From the NCBI GenBank assembly GCA_015488125.1, contig WFOJ01000234.1:1-5459 (forward strand): a DNA stretch of 5,459 nt, written 5' to 3'. Positions within the stretch are counted from its first letter, which is position 1; each line of letters starts with the position of its first letter. Both the position numbers and the translations under genes were made by a program. The DNA comes from Mariprofundaceae bacterium. Lineage in GTDB: Bacteria > Pseudomonadota > Zetaproteobacteria > Mariprofundales > Mariprofundaceae. Positions 5,408 through 5,459 of the stretch are shown here, in pieces. The notes beneath the pieces were generated by a model. The model saw nothing but the letters and a program-made list of their open reading frames with translations. It ran no database searches and was not told where the DNA came from.

Positions 5408-5459
5408 AGGGGGAATGTTCCATCTTAAAATGAAAAAAGAATGAAACGTATTTGAACAC

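Overview
The window is an almost gap-free run of co-directional genes, all read from the minus strand, so transcription goes from high to low coordinates. It looks like chromosomal DNA of a Gram-negative bacterium of the Pseudomonadota: it has a periplasmic Do-like (MucD/DegQ) protease with signal peptide, a DUF836 glutaredoxin-like protein, PyrR, class I-type PyrC and PrmA. GC content is intermediate by eye. Gamma- or zetaproteobacterial affiliation is my guess; the sequence alone does not fix it.

In transcription order: (1) a 5' leader of about 100 nt (5459-5361) with a perfect 8-bp inverted repeat; (2) a mucD-like serine protease with two PDZ domains (5360-3948, TTG start); (3) a small DUF836 glutaredoxin-like gene (3948-3694); (4) pyrR (3691-3170, TTG start); (5) pyrB, aspartate transcarbamoylase (3173-2205); (6) pyrC, a dihydroorotase with all metal ligands (2215-929); (7) prmA, ribosomal protein L11 methyltransferase (932-63); (8) the first 19 codons of an unidentified gene (59-1). 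Junctions are a 1-nt overlap, 2-nt gap, 4-nt overlap, 11-nt overlap, 4-nt overlap and 3-nt gap, so there is no room for intergenic terminators and translation is probably coupled throughout.

Functionally the core is de novo pyrimidine synthesis. PyrB makes carbamoyl-aspartate, PyrC cyclises it, and PyrR is the uracil-nucleotide/PRPP-sensing regulator. The pyr block follows an envelope quality-control protease and a thiol-redox protein, and leads into a translation-factor methyltransferase.

The most striking signal not explained by the genes is at 3730-3758, in the 3' end of the glutaredoxin-like gene and 39 nt before the pyrR start. It is a perfect 12-bp inverted repeat with a 5-nt loop, and can equally be read as two copies of the palindrome GATGCWGCATC spaced 16 bp centre to centre. 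It is well placed to be an operator or RNA control element for the pyr genes, possibly a PyrR target. This is inference. No RNA genes, insertion sequences, CRISPR arrays or intrinsic terminators were seen.
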